A DNA stretch of 64,000 bases from Symbiopectobacterium purcellii (GTDB lineage Bacteria; Pseudomonadota; Gammaproteobacteria; Enterobacterales; Enterobacteriaceae), in the NCBI RefSeq assembly GCF_019797845.1, contig NZ_CP081864.1, forward strand, positions 868,001-932,000. Reading direction: 5' to 3'. Each line of letters starts with the position of its first letter. Positions within the stretch are counted from its first letter, which is position 1. Shown piece after piece: positions 39,257 through 49,139 of the stretch. The position numbers and the translations under genes are program-made. Under the pieces are notes generated by a model that was not told where the DNA came from, did no database searches, and was given only the letters and a program-made list of their open reading frames with translations.

Positions 39257-39859
39257 ATGAGGTTTCGCTCCGTTCAGTTGGTTATTCCCTGTGTGCTCGC
39301 CGCCACTTTGTTGACGGGATGTAGTGCACTCTCCAACTTTTCCTGGTCCAGTCTGTCGCCGTTCAACTGGTTTGGCAGCAAAATTGAGGTGTCGGATGCT
39401 GGCGTCGGCGGGCTTAACGGCGGCACGCCGCTGGCACAAGAGCCGATAAACCAGGCGTTGAACGGCAATTATCGTTTGCGCAGCGGCATGGGCACCACGA
39501 ATGGCCAAATCACGGCGTTCTATCAGGCGCTGGATGGTAAAGAGATCAAACTGTTAATCAGTGGTAAGCCTAAAGCGCAGGTCAATCGCGTCGAGGTGAT
39601 GGATGCGAAAATTACCAGCGTATGGGGCGTGAAAATCGGGGATGCATTCAGCGCCCATTACCGCAAAGCCTTTGAGGTCTGCCAATTGGCTCAAGGGGAT
39701 GATGCCCGTAGCGTCGAGTGCATTGAATCGCAGAGCAAGCACGTCAGTTATCTTTACTCTGGCGACTGGAACGGCCCGGAAGGCTTAATGCCCTCTGATG
39801 ATATTCTGCAATCCTGGCATGTCAGCAAAATCATCTGGCACGCACAGGCGCGTGACTGA
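39257..39859 (+). CDS. yfeY: RpoE-regulated lipoprotein YfeY
   Basis: Outer-membrane lipoprotein of 200 residues with a signal peptide and lipobox LLTG-C at about residue 21. A Ser/Trp-rich segment (SNFSWSSLSPFNWFGSK) follows. The C-terminal part (YRLRSGMGTTNGQITAFYQAL to SWHVSKIIWHAQ) matches the family. Function is unknown. Located before yfeX as in E. coli. AAAGGA lies 10 bases upstream of the start. Confidence 0.9.
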   Translation: MRFRSVQLVIPCVLAATLLTGCSALSNFSWSSLSPFNWFGSKIEVSDAGVGGLNGGTPLAQEPINQALNGNYRLRSGMGTTNGQITAFYQALDGKEIKLLISGKPKAQVNRVEVMDAKITSVWGVKIGDAFSAHYRKAFEVCQLAQGDDARSVECIESQSKHVSYLYSGDWNGPEGLMPSDDILQSWHVSKIIWHAQARD

Positions 39860-39886
39860 TTCATTTTCTAAACCACACCTATCAAG

Positions 39887-39908
39887 CTTGGCGCGGTAAC
39901 GCGCCAAG
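39887..39908. terminator. Strong hairpin between yfeY and yfeX
   Basis: CTTGGCGCG-GTAA-CGCGCCAAG, a perfect 9-base stem 28 bases after yfeY. It is not followed by Ts, so true termination is unproven. Confidence 0.5.
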
Positions 39909-40057
39909 GTCGTAGCGTTTCCGCCCTCTCATCGTTTATTTTTATCCTTTGTTTTTGAACAAAGCACATTGCCGTGAATGCGGTATGATGAGCGTCTTAG
40001 GCCGCCTAGTGCCAAAAAACGATAAAAGCAGATAATTAAAACATGAGGAAGCTTGAA

Positions 40058-40957
40058 ATGACGCAGATACAGAGCGGAATTTTACTTGAGCACCGTCGTT
40101 TTGCCATTTTTATTGAAGCCATGATTCAGGGCGAATTCGACGCTATTCGCCAAGGATGCAAAAAGTTTTGTCAGTCGTTGCAGGAGTTGAAGGCGCGCTT
40201 TCCCGATGCGGGGCTGGGGGCGACGCTGGCGTTTGGCCATGATGTGTGGCGCGATCTTGATTGCGAACAAGGCGCTGCTGAACTGAAGCCTTTTGTACCG
40301 CTGGGTAAGGGATTGGCACCGGCGACGCAGCGCGATTTGCTGCTGCATATTCAATCTTTGCGCCACGATGTCAATTTCAGCCTGGCTCAGGCGGCATTGA
40401 CGGCATTTGGTTCCGCGATCCGCGTTGAAGAAGAGACGCACGGCTTTCGCTGGGTAGAAGATCGTGACCTGAGCGGGTTTGTCGACGGCACAGAGAACCC
40501 GCAGGGCGATGTGCGGCGTGAGGTGGCGATTATCGCTGACGATCGGCCAGACGCTGGCGGCAGCTATGTGTTTGTGCAACGCTGGGAGCATAATCTCAAG
40601 CAGTTGCAGCGCTTTAGCGTGGAGCAACAAGAGCAGATGATTGGCCGCACCAAGCAGGACAACGAAGAGATCCCGGCAGAACAGCGCCCGATCACCTCTC
40701 ACCTGAGCCGAGTTGATCTTAAGGAAGAGGGCAAAGGGCTGAAGATTTTGCGCCAGAGCATGCCTTATGGCACGGCCAGCGGCAAACATGGTCTTTACTT
40801 TATTGCCTACTGCGCGCGCTTGCATAATATTGAACAGCAATTACTGAGCATGTTTGGCGATCGTGACGGCAAACGTGATGAGATGCTGCGCTTCACGCGC
40901 GCCGTTAGCGGCAGCTATTTCTTCGCGCCTTCGCAGGAAAAACTGCTCGCGTTGTAA
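40058..40957 (+). CDS. yfeX: DyP-type peroxidase YfeX
   Basis: Heme peroxidase of the dye-decolourising family; E. coli YfeX has also been proposed to release iron from heme, which is disputed. Start at ATG 40058 with GAGG upstream gives 299 residues, the E. coli length. The distal Asp143 is in the GxxDG motif ([11 protein letters not shown]) and the proximal heme ligand H215 in ITSHLSR. No Tat or Sec signal is seen, so it is cytoplasmic. Confidence 0.96.
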   Translation: MTQIQSGILLEHRRFAIFIEAMIQGEFDAIRQGCKKFCQSLQELKARFPDAGLGATLAFGHDVWRDLDCEQGAAELKPFVPLGKGLAPATQRDLLLHIQSLRHDVNFSLAQAALTAFGSAIRVEEETHGFRWVEDRDLSGFVDGTENPQGDVRREVAIIADDRPDAGGSYVFVQRWEHNLKQLQRFSVEQQEQMIGRTKQDNEEIPAEQRPITSHLSRVDLKEEGKGLKILRQSMPYGTASGKHGLYFIAYCARLHNIEQQLLSMFGDRDGKRDEMLRFTRAVSGSYFFAPSQEKLLAL

Positions 40958-40989
40958 CATTTTCATGTTGAGTAGGTAGGGGAGACGCG

Positions 40990-41829
40990 TTGAGTACCCT
41001 GGATAACACAATTGGTAATACGCCGCTCATTAAGCTGCAAAGGCTGACGCAGGATACTGGCAGTGAGGTCTGGCTTAAGCTGGAAGGGAACAATCCGGCT
41101 GGCTCGGTAAAAGATCGTCCGGTCCGTTTTATGGTGGAACAGGCCGAACGGCGCGGCGAAATCATCCCCGGCGATCGGCTGATTGAGGCCACCAGCGGCA
41201 ATACCGGTATTGCGTTGGCGATGATTGCTGCGGTGAAAGGGTATCGCCTGCGACTGTTGATGCCGGAGAACATGAGTCGTGAGCGGCAACTGGCGATGCG
41301 CGCCTACGGTGCGGAGTTGGTGCTGGTCAGCCCTGAGTGTGGCATGGAAGGTGCGCGCGATCTGGCACGCCAGATGGCAGAGTCCGGAGAAGGCAAGGTG
41401 CTCGATCAGTTCAACAATCCGGATAACGCGTTGGCGCATTTTATGACCACGGGGCCGGAAATCTGGCAGCAAACGCAAGGTGCACTCACCCATTTTGTGT
41501 CCGCGATGGGCACTACCGGCACGCTTTCCGGCGTCAGTCGCTTCCTTAAACAACAGCGTGCATCCCTCTGTACTATCGGTTTACAACCCGCATCGGGGAG
41601 CCATATTCCCGGTATCCGCCGCTGGGCGCTGGGGTATGAGCCAGGGATTCAAGAGGCGGAAATCACGTTGCGCCGCTTGGCGCAGGAAGAAGGTATTTTC
41701 TGCGGCGTCAGTTCTGGCGGTGCGGTGGCGGGGGCACTGCGCGTGGCGCAGGAAACCCCCGGCAGCACGATCGTCGCGATTGTCTGCGATCGCGGCGATC
41801 GCTACCTGTCCACTGGCGTATTTGGTTAA
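40990..41829 (+). CDS. cysM: Cysteine synthase B (CysM) with internal deletion
   Basis: PLP enzyme making cysteine from O-acetylserine with sulfide or thiosulfate. K41 (GSVKDR) holds PLP and the TSGNTG loop is at residues 68-73. The protein has 279 residues against about 303 in E. coli. After PGI (about residue 220) the text goes to QEAEITLRRLAQEEGIFCG; the segment containing VDEVLDIHQRDA in E. coli is missing, about 14 codons, in frame. About nine C-terminal residues are absent too. Folding or activity may be impaired. It stands apart from cysPUWA, its usual neighbours. Confidence 0.88.
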   Translation: MSTLDNTIGNTPLIKLQRLTQDTGSEVWLKLEGNNPAGSVKDRPVRFMVEQAERRGEIIPGDRLIEATSGNTGIALAMIAAVKGYRLRLLMPENMSRERQLAMRAYGAELVLVSPECGMEGARDLARQMAESGEGKVLDQFNNPDNALAHFMTTGPEIWQQTQGALTHFVSAMGTTGTLSGVSRFLKQQRASLCTIGLQPASGSHIPGIRRWALGYEPGIQEAEITLRRLAQEEGIFCGVSSGGAVAGALRVAQETPGSTIVAIVCDRGDRYLSTGVFG

Positions 41830-41831
41830 TC

Positions 41832-43784
41832 TTATTCCCGTTCCAGCGCGTGTATTGGCTCCATGTAGGCGGCACGCCGGGCGGGGAAGAAGCCAAAAAT
41901 CACCCCAATCAGGCTGGCGCACAGGAATGCGGCAACAATAGAGGCTGGCGAGTAGATTAACGAGAAGCTGCTGAAGAAGTGGCTAAATACTGCACCTGCC
42001 AGCAGCGACAGCGAAACCCCCAATACGCCGCCCAGCAAGCACACCAGCACCGCTTCAATCAAAAACTGTTGCATGATATCGCTGGCGCGCGCGCCAACCG
42101 CCATGCGCACGCCGATTTCACGCGTGCGCTCGGTCACCGACACCAGCATGATGTTCATCACGCCGATACCGCCGACCAGCAGCGAAATAAATGCAATGGC
42201 GGAGACCAGCAGCGCCAGCGTGGTGGTGGCTTTCTCTATGGTTTGGCGGATACTGTCGGTGTTGAAAACAAAGAAATCCTTGCTGCCGTGGCGCTGTGTC
42301 AAAATCTGGGTAATGCCCTGTTCCGCCACGCTCAAATCCACGTTGTCTTTGACCCTGACGGTGATGCTTCTCAGGTAGGACTGCCCGATCATGCGTTTCA
42401 TCGCCGTGGTGTAGGGTACCCAGACGTTAAGGTTTTCATCGCTACCAAAACCGCTGCTGTTTTTTTCCACCACGCCAATAATCCGCACGGGGAGTGAGCC
42501 CAGTAGGATCACCTCGCCGATGGGGTTCTCCCCGTTGGGAAACAGTTTCTGCAATGTGTTTTGGTCGATAACCGCTTCCTGTGCCAGATTATCCACGCTG
42601 GCGCGTGGGAAAATCATCCCTTGTGCCACACTGTAGCCGCGCACGGTGAAAAACTGCTCTCCTACACCGGTGGCAGTGGCGGTGACCGCAACATTGCCAT
42701 AGCGCAGCGTGACGCTGGTGGCGACGGACGGGGTCACACTGTGAACGTAGGGCTGCTGTGCCAGTGGTTCGATATCGGTCGCGCGCAGCGTTTGAATGGC
42801 GCTCGAACGCCGGTCACCGAAATCCTCGCCGGGATAGATCTCAAGCGTACTGGTGCCCATGGCACTGATGTCGGCCAGTACTTGCTGCTGCGAGCCTTTG
42901 CCCAGCGCAACCACAGAGACCACCGAGGCAATACCGATAATGATGCCAAGCATGGTCAGAAAGGTGCGCATGCGCTGCGCATTCATCGCCAGCAGCGCCA
43001 TTTTAAAGGCATCGATAAAACGATTGCGCGCTTGCAGCAGCCGTGAGGTGGGCTTGGCATTGACGCTTTCTTGCGGCGCAGTCTCGGCAGGCGACGTAGT
43101 ACTGGTTGAATCCGCGATCACTTCGCCATCGCGCAATTCAATGATCCGCCCGGCATGTTGTGCGATCTGCATATCGTGGGTCACGATAATGATAGTGTGC
43201 CCCTGCGCATTCAGATCTTTCAAAATGGCCAGCACTTCATTACCACTGTGCGTGTCCAGCGCGCCTGTTGGCTCATCCGCGAGGATCACCTGGCCGCCAT
43301 TCATCAGCGCGCGGGCGATACTGACGCGCTGTTGTTGCCCACCAGAAAGTTGGCTGGGGCGATAGTTCAGGCGTTCACCCAATCCAAGGCGGTGTAGCAG
43401 TGCCGCTGCGCGCTGCTGGCGCGAGGTGCGGTCGCGCCCGGCGTAGATAGCGGGGACTTCGACATTGCCCTGTGCGGAAAGATCGCCCAACAGGTGATAG
43501 CGTTGAAAGATGAACCCGAAATACTCCCGACGCAGCGCGGCCAGGCTGTCGCTGTCGAGCGTCGCTACCGCTTGGCCGTTAACCCGGTATTCCCCTTCGG
43601 AGGCTTTATCCAGACAGCCGAGAATATTCATCAATGTCGACTTGCCGGAGCCGGAAGCCCCAACAATAGCGACCATTTCGCCGGCATGAATCGTCAGGTT
43701 TATCGCTTTCAGCACGTTGACCGTTTGGTCACCGTTGGTAAAACGGCGTGAAATTTCCGTTAGCGTTAATAAAGGTTGAGTCAT
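41832..43784 (-). CDS. macB: MacB, ATPase-permease of MacAB-TolC efflux
   Basis: Tripartite efflux component exporting macrolides, enterotoxin-like peptides or heme precursors in E. coli. The 650 residues comprise an N-terminal ATPase with Walker [10 protein letters not shown] (about 42-50), signature [15 protein letters not shown] and Walker [13 protein letters not shown], a first membrane segment near 275, a long periplasmic domain and three C-terminal membrane segments ([15 protein letters not shown] between). macA lies 13 bases upstream. The two-component genes are divergent from the pair. Confidence 0.96.
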   Translation of the reverse strand: MTQPLLTLTEISRRFTNGDQTVNVLKAINLTIHAGEMVAIVGASGSGKSTLMNILGCLDKASEGEYRVNGQAVATLDSDSLAALRREYFGFIFQRYHLLGDLSAQGNVEVPAIYAGRDRTSRQQRAAALLHRLGLGERLNYRPSQLSGGQQQRVSIARALMNGGQVILADEPTGALDTHSGNEVLAILKDLNAQGHTIIIVTHDMQIAQHAGRIIELRDGEVIADSTSTTSPAETAPQESVNAKPTSRLLQARNRFIDAFKMALLAMNAQRMRTFLTMLGIIIGIASVVSVVALGKGSQQQVLADISAMGTSTLEIYPGEDFGDRRSSAIQTLRATDIEPLAQQPYVHSVTPSVATSVTLRYGNVAVTATATGVGEQFFTVRGYSVAQGMIFPRASVDNLAQEAVIDQNTLQKLFPNGENPIGEVILLGSLPVRIIGVVEKNSSGFGSDENLNVWVPYTTAMKRMIGQSYLRSITVRVKDNVDLSVAEQGITQILTQRHGSKDFFVFNTDSIRQTIEKATTTLALLVSAIAFISLLVGGIGVMNIMLVSVTERTREIGVRMAVGARASDIMQQFLIEAVLVCLLGGVLGVSLSLLAGAVFSHFFSSFSLIYSPASIVAAFLCASLIGVIFGFFPARRAAYMEPIHALERE

Positions 43785-43797
43785 ACGTTAGCTCCCG

Positions 43798-45000
43798 TTA
43801 CATCGGCGGTGGGCCGGGGTGGCGTGCCGTTGATGATGACGAACCCGGTTGCTGACTGATGATCACCTGTTCACCCGCGCTGACGCCGGTGAGGAGTTGG
43901 GTATGCACGTTGTCGTTAATGCCAACGGTCACGTCGCGGGATTCACGTTGTCCTTGCGCATTAACCACTTGCACTACGGTTTTGCCATTCAATTGCTGTA
44001 CGGCCGTGGCTGGCACTACCAGCGCGTTTTTTACCGCCGCGCGCAGAATATACACTTGCGCCGTCATCGATATACGCAGCGTGCCATCCGGATTATCGAC
44101 ATCAAACAGGCCGTTGTAATAAATCGCCTTAGACGTTGAAGAACTGCTACTGCTGCTGGAACTGCTCGATGACGTGGTGGTCTCGTCGTTGATGGAGTCC
44201 GGTGCCGGTTCGATAGCGCGCAGCGTGGCTTGATAGCGCTTGTTGGGTTGACCCAAAATGGTGAACCAGACCGGCATGCCGACGCTCACGTTGACCACAT
44301 CGGCTTCGGAAATCTGTGCTTTCACCGTCATGGTGTTCAGATTTGCCACTTTGGCGATGGTGGGGGTGGTTTGCGCCGCGTTGACGGTCTGTCCGGCTTC
44401 CACTGGAATGGCGACGATGGTGCCATCCATCGGGGCGGTAATTTGTGTATAGCCGAGATTGACCTTGGCGGTGCTGGTGGCGATCTCCGCCTGGGCGATT
44501 TGTGCGTCGAGGGCGGCAATGTCTGCCGTGGTGGCATCCAGCGTAGCTTTGGCGCTGTCATAATCGGCCTGAGCCCCCACGCCGCGTTGCATTAGCATTT
44601 GCTGACGCTGCCAACTAAGCTGATTGTTGCGCAGCGTGGCTTGCTTGGCAGCACGCTGCGCCTGAATGTTTTTCAGCGCGGCATCGCTGTCTTTCAGCGT
44701 ATTTTGCTGTGTTAAATCATCAATTTCTGCCAGCAGTTGCCCCTTGCTGACCTTATCGCCCAGTGCAACATGCAACGCTTTGATTTGTCCTGATACCTGC
44801 GCACCAACGCTCACCTGTTTGAGTGCTTCAATGGTGCCATCCGCCAGGACGGTCTGTTCAATATCTCGGGTTTCCACGGGCGCGGTAATGTAGTTCACCG
44901 GTGGTGGTGGGGCGAAAAAGTGTTTATAGCCAAAATAAAGGGCAACGATGGCAACCAGTACCAGTAGCGATGTACGTAATGACAAAAAACGAGCAGGCAT
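43798..45000 (-). CDS. macA: MacA, periplasmic adaptor of MacAB-TolC
   Basis: Membrane-fusion protein linking MacB to TolC, 400 residues against about 371 in E. coli. It has an N-terminal membrane anchor (about 9-25), a biotinyl-lipoyl-like hairpin (SVGAQVSGQIKALHVALGD), a long coiled coil and a beta barrel. Residues around 268-290 contain twelve serines in a row after TTT, using mixed AGC, AGT and TCN codons. This insert sits in the beta-barrel region before AIYYNGLFDV and explains much of the extra length. Confidence 0.94.
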   Translation of the reverse strand: MPARFLSLRTSLLVLVAIVALYFGYKHFFAPPPPVNYITAPVETRDIEQTVLADGTIEALKQVSVGAQVSGQIKALHVALGDKVSKGQLLAEIDDLTQQNTLKDSDAALKNIQAQRAAKQATLRNNQLSWQRQQMLMQRGVGAQADYDSAKATLDATTADIAALDAQIAQAEIATSTAKVNLGYTQITAPMDGTIVAIPVEAGQTVNAAQTTPTIAKVANLNTMTVKAQISEADVVNVSVGMPVWFTILGQPNKRYQATLRAIEPAPDSINDETTTSSSSSSSSSSSSTSKAIYYNGLFDVDNPDGTLRISMTAQVYILRAAVKNALVVPATAVQQLNGKTVVQVVNAQGQRESRDVTVGINDNVHTQLLTGVSAGEQVIISQQPGSSSSTARHPGPPPM

Positions 45001-45220
45001 GAGCAGTTGAATATCCTTATCGGGTGTTGACGTCTTAACAGGGTATCGACGTTTGACTGGGCGATGCTAACCGCGAAGAACCACGCGGTTACTTTACCCT
45101 GACTCTATGACCCGATCTCGCCTATTTAGTGCTATGGAAGGTAAGAATTCAGTAAAGATGGCTGCGAAAATACGGATTAAACGAGAAAATAGCCACCAGA
45201 ACCGCCAAGGGGAGCAAGGT

Positions 45221-45901
45221 ATGAAGCTGTTGCTGGTTGATGATGATGTGGAGTTGGGAAACCTGCTCTGTGAGTATCTCAGCGCTGAGGGATTTGCCGC
45301 ATCGCGCGTGTTGACAGGGAAAGAGGGCGTGGAAAGCGCACTGTCAGGAAATTATACCGCCATGATTCTGGACGTGATGTTGCCAGACATGAGCGGCATT
45401 GATGTGTTACGTCAGGTGCGCAAGGCGAGCCGGTTGCCGATTATCATGTTGACGGCCAAGGGGGACAATATCGACCGAGTGATTGGTCTGGAAATGGGGG
45501 CCGATGATTATATGCCGAAGCCCTGTTTCCCGCGTGAACTGGTGGCTCGTTTGCGCGCGGTGTTGCGCCGTTATGACGAACGCCCGGAAAAGCAGGAAAG
45601 CGAAGGGGCAGCGGCGCTTGGCGAACTGGTATTGAACCCCGCCACGCGCACCAGTGAATGGAAAGGTCGCCCCTTTGATTTGACGGCTTCAGAGTTCAAT
45701 TTGCTGGAACTGCTGGTGCGCGCGTGCGAGCGCGTGGTCTCCAAAGATGAGCTGTCGGGAAAATGCCTGGGGCGGCAGCGCGAAGCCTACGATCGCAGTG
45801 TGGATGTGCATATCAGCAACATTCGGCAGAAGCTGGCTGAACTGCCGGGCAGCACCATGACCATTGAGACCGTGCGCAGCGTAGGATATCGGATTCGTTA
45901 A
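45221..45901 (+). CDS. OmpR/CpxR-type response regulator
   Basis: DNA-binding response regulator of 226 residues. ATG 45221 is preceded by AGGGGAGCAAGGT. The receiver domain has the acidic pocket LLVDDDVE, phospho-acceptor D51 in MILDVMLPDMSG, and K in YMPKPC. The winged-helix output domain includes DLTASEFNLLELLVR and VDVHISNIRQKL. It resembles CpxR but is a separate gene; the cysteine in MPKPCFPREL is typical of CpxR. Its divergence from macAB suggests it controls that efflux pump. Confidence 0.9.
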   Translation: MKLLLVDDDVELGNLLCEYLSAEGFAASRVLTGKEGVESALSGNYTAMILDVMLPDMSGIDVLRQVRKASRLPIIMLTAKGDNIDRVIGLEMGADDYMPKPCFPRELVARLRAVLRRYDERPEKQESEGAAALGELVLNPATRTSEWKGRPFDLTASEFNLLELLVRACERVVSKDELSGKCLGRQREAYDRSVDVHISNIRQKLAELPGSTMTIETVRSVGYRIR

Positions 45902-47316
45902 TGATACAGGTACGCTTGTTCTGGAAAATTCTGTTTGGCTTCTGGCTGACATTTTTATTGATATCGCAACTGCTGTGGTTGGGGTTCACGCTGTATGACG
46001 GCGGGCACCGCGCACCGCCGGAAGAGGCGATGATCCAGCGCTTAATGTCGTTACAACTGTCGATGGCGCAATCTGCATTGCAACAGGGTGGGCAGCCCGC
46101 GTTGGACGCACTGGAAGCTCAGTGGCCGCCACAGGAGCGTGGTTTTCTGCGCGTGTCCACCACGGCCATCGATGCTGAGAAATGGGCTCCACCGCCTGCA
46201 CCGTGGCGTGAACCGCCAGCCAGCGATATGCCGCCTCCCGGTGGCCCCAGGCCGCCAGCGGATGAGGAGAATCACCGGGGCGATCGGCACATGCCGCTGG
46301 TCAACGCGGTCGATGGGCCCAATGGCGAGCGCTATTGGGTCTCTTTTGACGTTCTGCGTTTGCGCGATGAAACCTACGCACCGCGTCCGATGTTGATACT
46401 CAATATTCCCGAACCGTTGGTGTGGATTGCGGGATTAGGCGGACTGCTGTTCAGTGGGGTATTAGCCTGGAACCTGACCCGGCCGCTTAATCGCTTGCGT
46501 GCCAGTTTTGATCGCGTGTCACAGGGCGATTTATCCATTCGTCTGCTGCCGGACATGAAACGACGGCACGATGAGTTGAGCGACGTAGCGCGGGATTTTG
46601 ATGCCATGGTCGAGCGGCTGGAGGTGTTGGTGAGCTCCCGCGAACAACTGCTGCATGATGTGTCTCATGAGCTACGTTCCCCTTTGGCGCGTTTACAACT
46701 GGCTATTGGGTTGGCGCACCAAAACCGCGCTAATATCGACACATCGTTGCAGCGCATCGAAGGCGAAGCGGCGCGCATGGACAAAATGATCGGTGAATTG
46801 CTGACGCTATCACGCGCCGAGCATCAGGTAGTCGATGAGTCTTACTTCGATTTGTACGGATTGGTCGATGCGGTGGTAAACGATGCGCGCTATGAGGCGC
46901 AAGTGCCCGGCGTCACCATTCTTCTGGAGGCGGACACCGAGCAGGATCACACGGTAAAAGGCAATGCGGAGCTTATGCGGCGCGCGTTGGATAATATCGT
47001 GCGCAATGCGCTGCGCTTTTCAACCCGCGAACAGACGGTGCTGGTAGCGCTGCGTGGCACGGAGAGCGAGTGGCTGCTGTGTGTCACCGATCAGGGACCG
47101 GGTGTGGAAAAAAATAAGCTTTCCAGCATCTTCGATCCCTTTATTCGCATCGAATCGCCGCAGTCTGGCAAAGGCTATGGCTTAGGGCTGGCGATTGCCC
47201 GCAAAGTGGTGATGGCGCACGGAGGTCATATTGAGGCGGATAACCGGCCGCAGGGGGGGTTGACCGTGTGTATCTTTATTCCTCGCTGGAAAGAGACCGC
47301 ACCACAGCGTCATTAA
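45901..47316 (+). CDS. CpxA-like sensor histidine kinase with Pro/His-rich sensor
   Basis: Inner-membrane sensor kinase of 471 residues sharing one base with the regulator's stop. Two membrane segments (about 10-30 and 172-190) flank a periplasmic sensor. Residues 97-130 are rich in Pro, with acidic and His residues (WAPPPAPWREPPASD, ENHRGDRHMP). After a HAMP segment come the H-box with H256 (LLHDVSHELRSPLARL), N-box NIVRNALRFS and G-boxes DQGPGVE and GYGLGLAIA. The stimulus is unknown; metal or envelope stress is possible. Confidence 0.9.
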   Translation: MIQVRLFWKILFGFWLTFLLISQLLWLGFTLYDGGHRAPPEEAMIQRLMSLQLSMAQSALQQGGQPALDALEAQWPPQERGFLRVSTTAIDAEKWAPPPAPWREPPASDMPPPGGPRPPADEENHRGDRHMPLVNAVDGPNGERYWVSFDVLRLRDETYAPRPMLILNIPEPLVWIAGLGGLLFSGVLAWNLTRPLNRLRASFDRVSQGDLSIRLLPDMKRRHDELSDVARDFDAMVERLEVLVSSREQLLHDVSHELRSPLARLQLAIGLAHQNRANIDTSLQRIEGEAARMDKMIGELLTLSRAEHQVVDESYFDLYGLVDAVVNDARYEAQVPGVTILLEADTEQDHTVKGNAELMRRALDNIVRNALRFSTREQTVLVALRGTESEWLLCVTDQGPGVEKNKLSSIFDPFIRIESPQSGKGYGLGLAIARKVVMAHGGHIEADNRPQGGLTVCIFIPRWKETAPQRH

Positions 47317-47785
47317 TTAGCGCGTTTTTTAAAACGGTAGTCGCGCATTTTTGTCCGAAACTGGCTTTAGTATGGATACGCAACCCTCTTTCAGGATGCC
47401 CAAGATGCCTTCGGACGTTTTCTGCCCTATCGATAACTTGTCTTTTCGTTTTCCTACCAATTGCTCTTTTGGCTATCGGCTGGGCGGGCAGCCGTTACGA
47501 CTATTGCAAGCGGTGATCGTCGTCAGCCATGATGGCGCAGAGCCGATGGCGCGGTCTGAGCGTGGTTCTATACCTACCTTGTCCGTATTGGCGACCAAGG
47601 TCTGCGTAGATCGCATTACTGAGGTGAATGCGTTTTCTCAATCTGGCGATTTCGCGCGGGTGGCGCGTTTTATCGAAGGCAACAGTGAATTTCCTCCCAT
47701 CGTGCAACGCACCCTGCGTAAGGCGTTTTATCAACGTTGGAAATCCATCTCTATTGACGAGCATGCTCATTTGGCGCATGCCGTT

Positions 47786-48480
47786 GCGATAGAGCGCGTA
47801 TTGGCAGGGCAATCGTGCAAGACAGTGGCGCAGGCGCACGGTATTTCACGGAATAGTGCCTTGATGTACCAATTGAATATGTTGGCCGTTGACGGCCCTG
47901 CCGGTATGCGGGCATTTGAGGGCGGGTGTTGTTACACCATTGCCGAGGATCATGGCATCGATCCGGACAGTTTTATCTTTAACCGTCTGCAACGGCATGC
48001 GGTCAGGGGGCGAGCGGGAGAGCGGGTGCGCAACGGCGAGTCATGCTTGCTGGTCGCAGAAGCGCATGGTATCTCTCCGCTGTATGAAGCCATGGATATG
48101 CTGGAGAGGGTTGCTGTCAACACCTGTGCGGGAGAACGGGTGCGTAAGGGGGAGTCCTGTCAGTTAGTCGCCAGAGAACATGGTATCAATCCTATGTTCG
48201 CCGCGATGTGTGAACTGGAAAGCATCGCCGTGAATACGGTGGCCGGTGAGCGAGTTCGTCAGGGCGAATCCTGTCTTGTGGTTGCCAGGGAGCACGGCAT
48301 TCATCACTGCCACACGGCGATGCATCGTTTGGAGATGATTGATGTTGAGACGTCCGGGGCAGAACGGGTGAGGAACGGGTGAGGAACGGGGAGTGCAGCG
48401 CACTGGTGGCGCTATCGCTGGGGATTTCATTGAGCGGTAGTGCGGTGAAAGTGCTGACCGCGCTCGACATGGCTTCTGCC
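47786..48480 (+). repeat. Six 114-nt coding repeats
   Basis: Units begin at 47786, 47900, 48014, 48128, 48242 and 48356 with constant 114-nt spacing. Units 3 to 5 are the most alike; units 1, 2 and 6 have diverged. The sixth carries the extra 11 bases. Confidence 0.85.
48362..48383 (+). repeat. 11-bp tandem duplication
   Basis: GAACGGGTGAG occurs twice in a row, followed by a partial third GAACGGG. The extra copy shifts the frame and makes the stop codon at 48380. Confidence 0.9.
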
Positions 48481-48522
48481 GGTGCGATAAAACGTCCGCG
48501 TTCACGCTAAACGGGGGGCAAT

Positions 48523-48558
48523 AAATTAAAACCCCACAGTCAGAGGCTGACCGTGGGG
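48523..48558 (-). terminator. Terminator of the ptsHI-crr operon
   Basis: Stem CCCCAC-GTCAG / CTGAC-GTGGGG with a 3-base loop; on the minus strand it is followed by TTTTAATTT. It lies 30 bases after the crr stop. Confidence 0.9.
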
Positions 48559-48588
48559 CAGGTATGCGGTGCTGGATTCAGAACAGCG

Positions 48589-49098
48589 TTACTTCTTGAT
48601 GCGGATAACCGGTGTTTCACCAACAACAACGGTGCCGCTCAACTTGGTCAGCTCTTTGATTTCGTCCATATTGGAGATAACCACTGGCGTCAACGTTGAT
48701 TTTGCCTTTTCTTCCAACAGCGCCAGATCGAATTCAATGACCAGATCGCCTTTCTTCACGTGTTGGCCTTCTTCCGCAATGCGTTTAAAGCCTTCACCTT
48801 TCAGCTCAACGGTATCGATGCCGAAGTGAACGAACAGTTCAATTCCGCTGTCGGATTCGATAGAGAATGCATGGTTAGTTTCAAAAATCTTGCCGATGGT
48901 GCCATCAACCGGCGCCACCATTTTGTTGCCTGTCGGTTTAATGGCAATACCGTCCCCGACAATCTTTTCAGCAAAAACAACGTCAGGAACGTCTTCGATA
49001 TTGACGATTTCACCAGACAGCGGTGCAATGATTTCAATGCTGCCAGTATCTTTTTTGTCATCAGATACCAGAGATTTCAGTTTATCGAACAAACCCAT
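48589..49098 (-). CDS. crr: Glucose-specific PTS enzyme IIA (EIIA-Glc)
   Basis: Cytoplasmic phosphocarrier passing phosphate from HPr to IICB-Glc and controlling adenylate cyclase and inducer exclusion. The 169 residues match E. coli. The phosphorylated H91 (numbering with Met) is in [13 protein letters not shown] and the partner H76 in ETNHAFSI. It is the third gene of the pts operon, 41 bases after ptsI. Confidence 0.98.
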   Translation of the reverse strand: MGLFDKLKSLVSDDKKDTGSIEIIAPLSGEIVNIEDVPDVVFAEKIVGDGIAIKPTGNKMVAPVDGTIGKIFETNHAFSIESDSGIELFVHFGIDTVELKGEGFKRIAEEGQHVKKGDLVIEFDLALLEEKAKSTLTPVVISNMDEIKELTKLSGTVVVGETPVIRIKK

Positions 49099-49139
49099 GA
49101 TCTTCTCCTAATCATTAATATTGGGTCAGCATAGCAGAA

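Larger units (their letters stand above)
47372..48510 (+). pseudogene. 38-residue HTH-like repeat protein, frameshifted
   Basis: I recognise no family. After about 135 non-repetitive residues the protein consists of six units of exactly 38 residues (114 nt), starting at 47786, 47900, 48014, 48128, 48242 and 48356. Typical text is AGERVRxGESC, two residues, VAREHGI, then AM..LE..AV, which looks like a helix-turn-helix of the transposase/resolvase kind. In the sixth unit an 11-bp tandem duplication brings a TGA at 48380-48382. Without it, the frame runs on through ECSALVALSLGI to TAA 48508-48510. The start is uncertain (TTG 47351, ATG 47372, or ATG 47405 with AGGA upstream). Confidence 0.65.

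Noticed and set aside
47786..48480. Regularly spaced repeats as a CRISPR array
   Set aside because: The 114-nt units are coding, in frame and similar along their full length; there is no short repeat plus unique spacer pattern and no cas gene.
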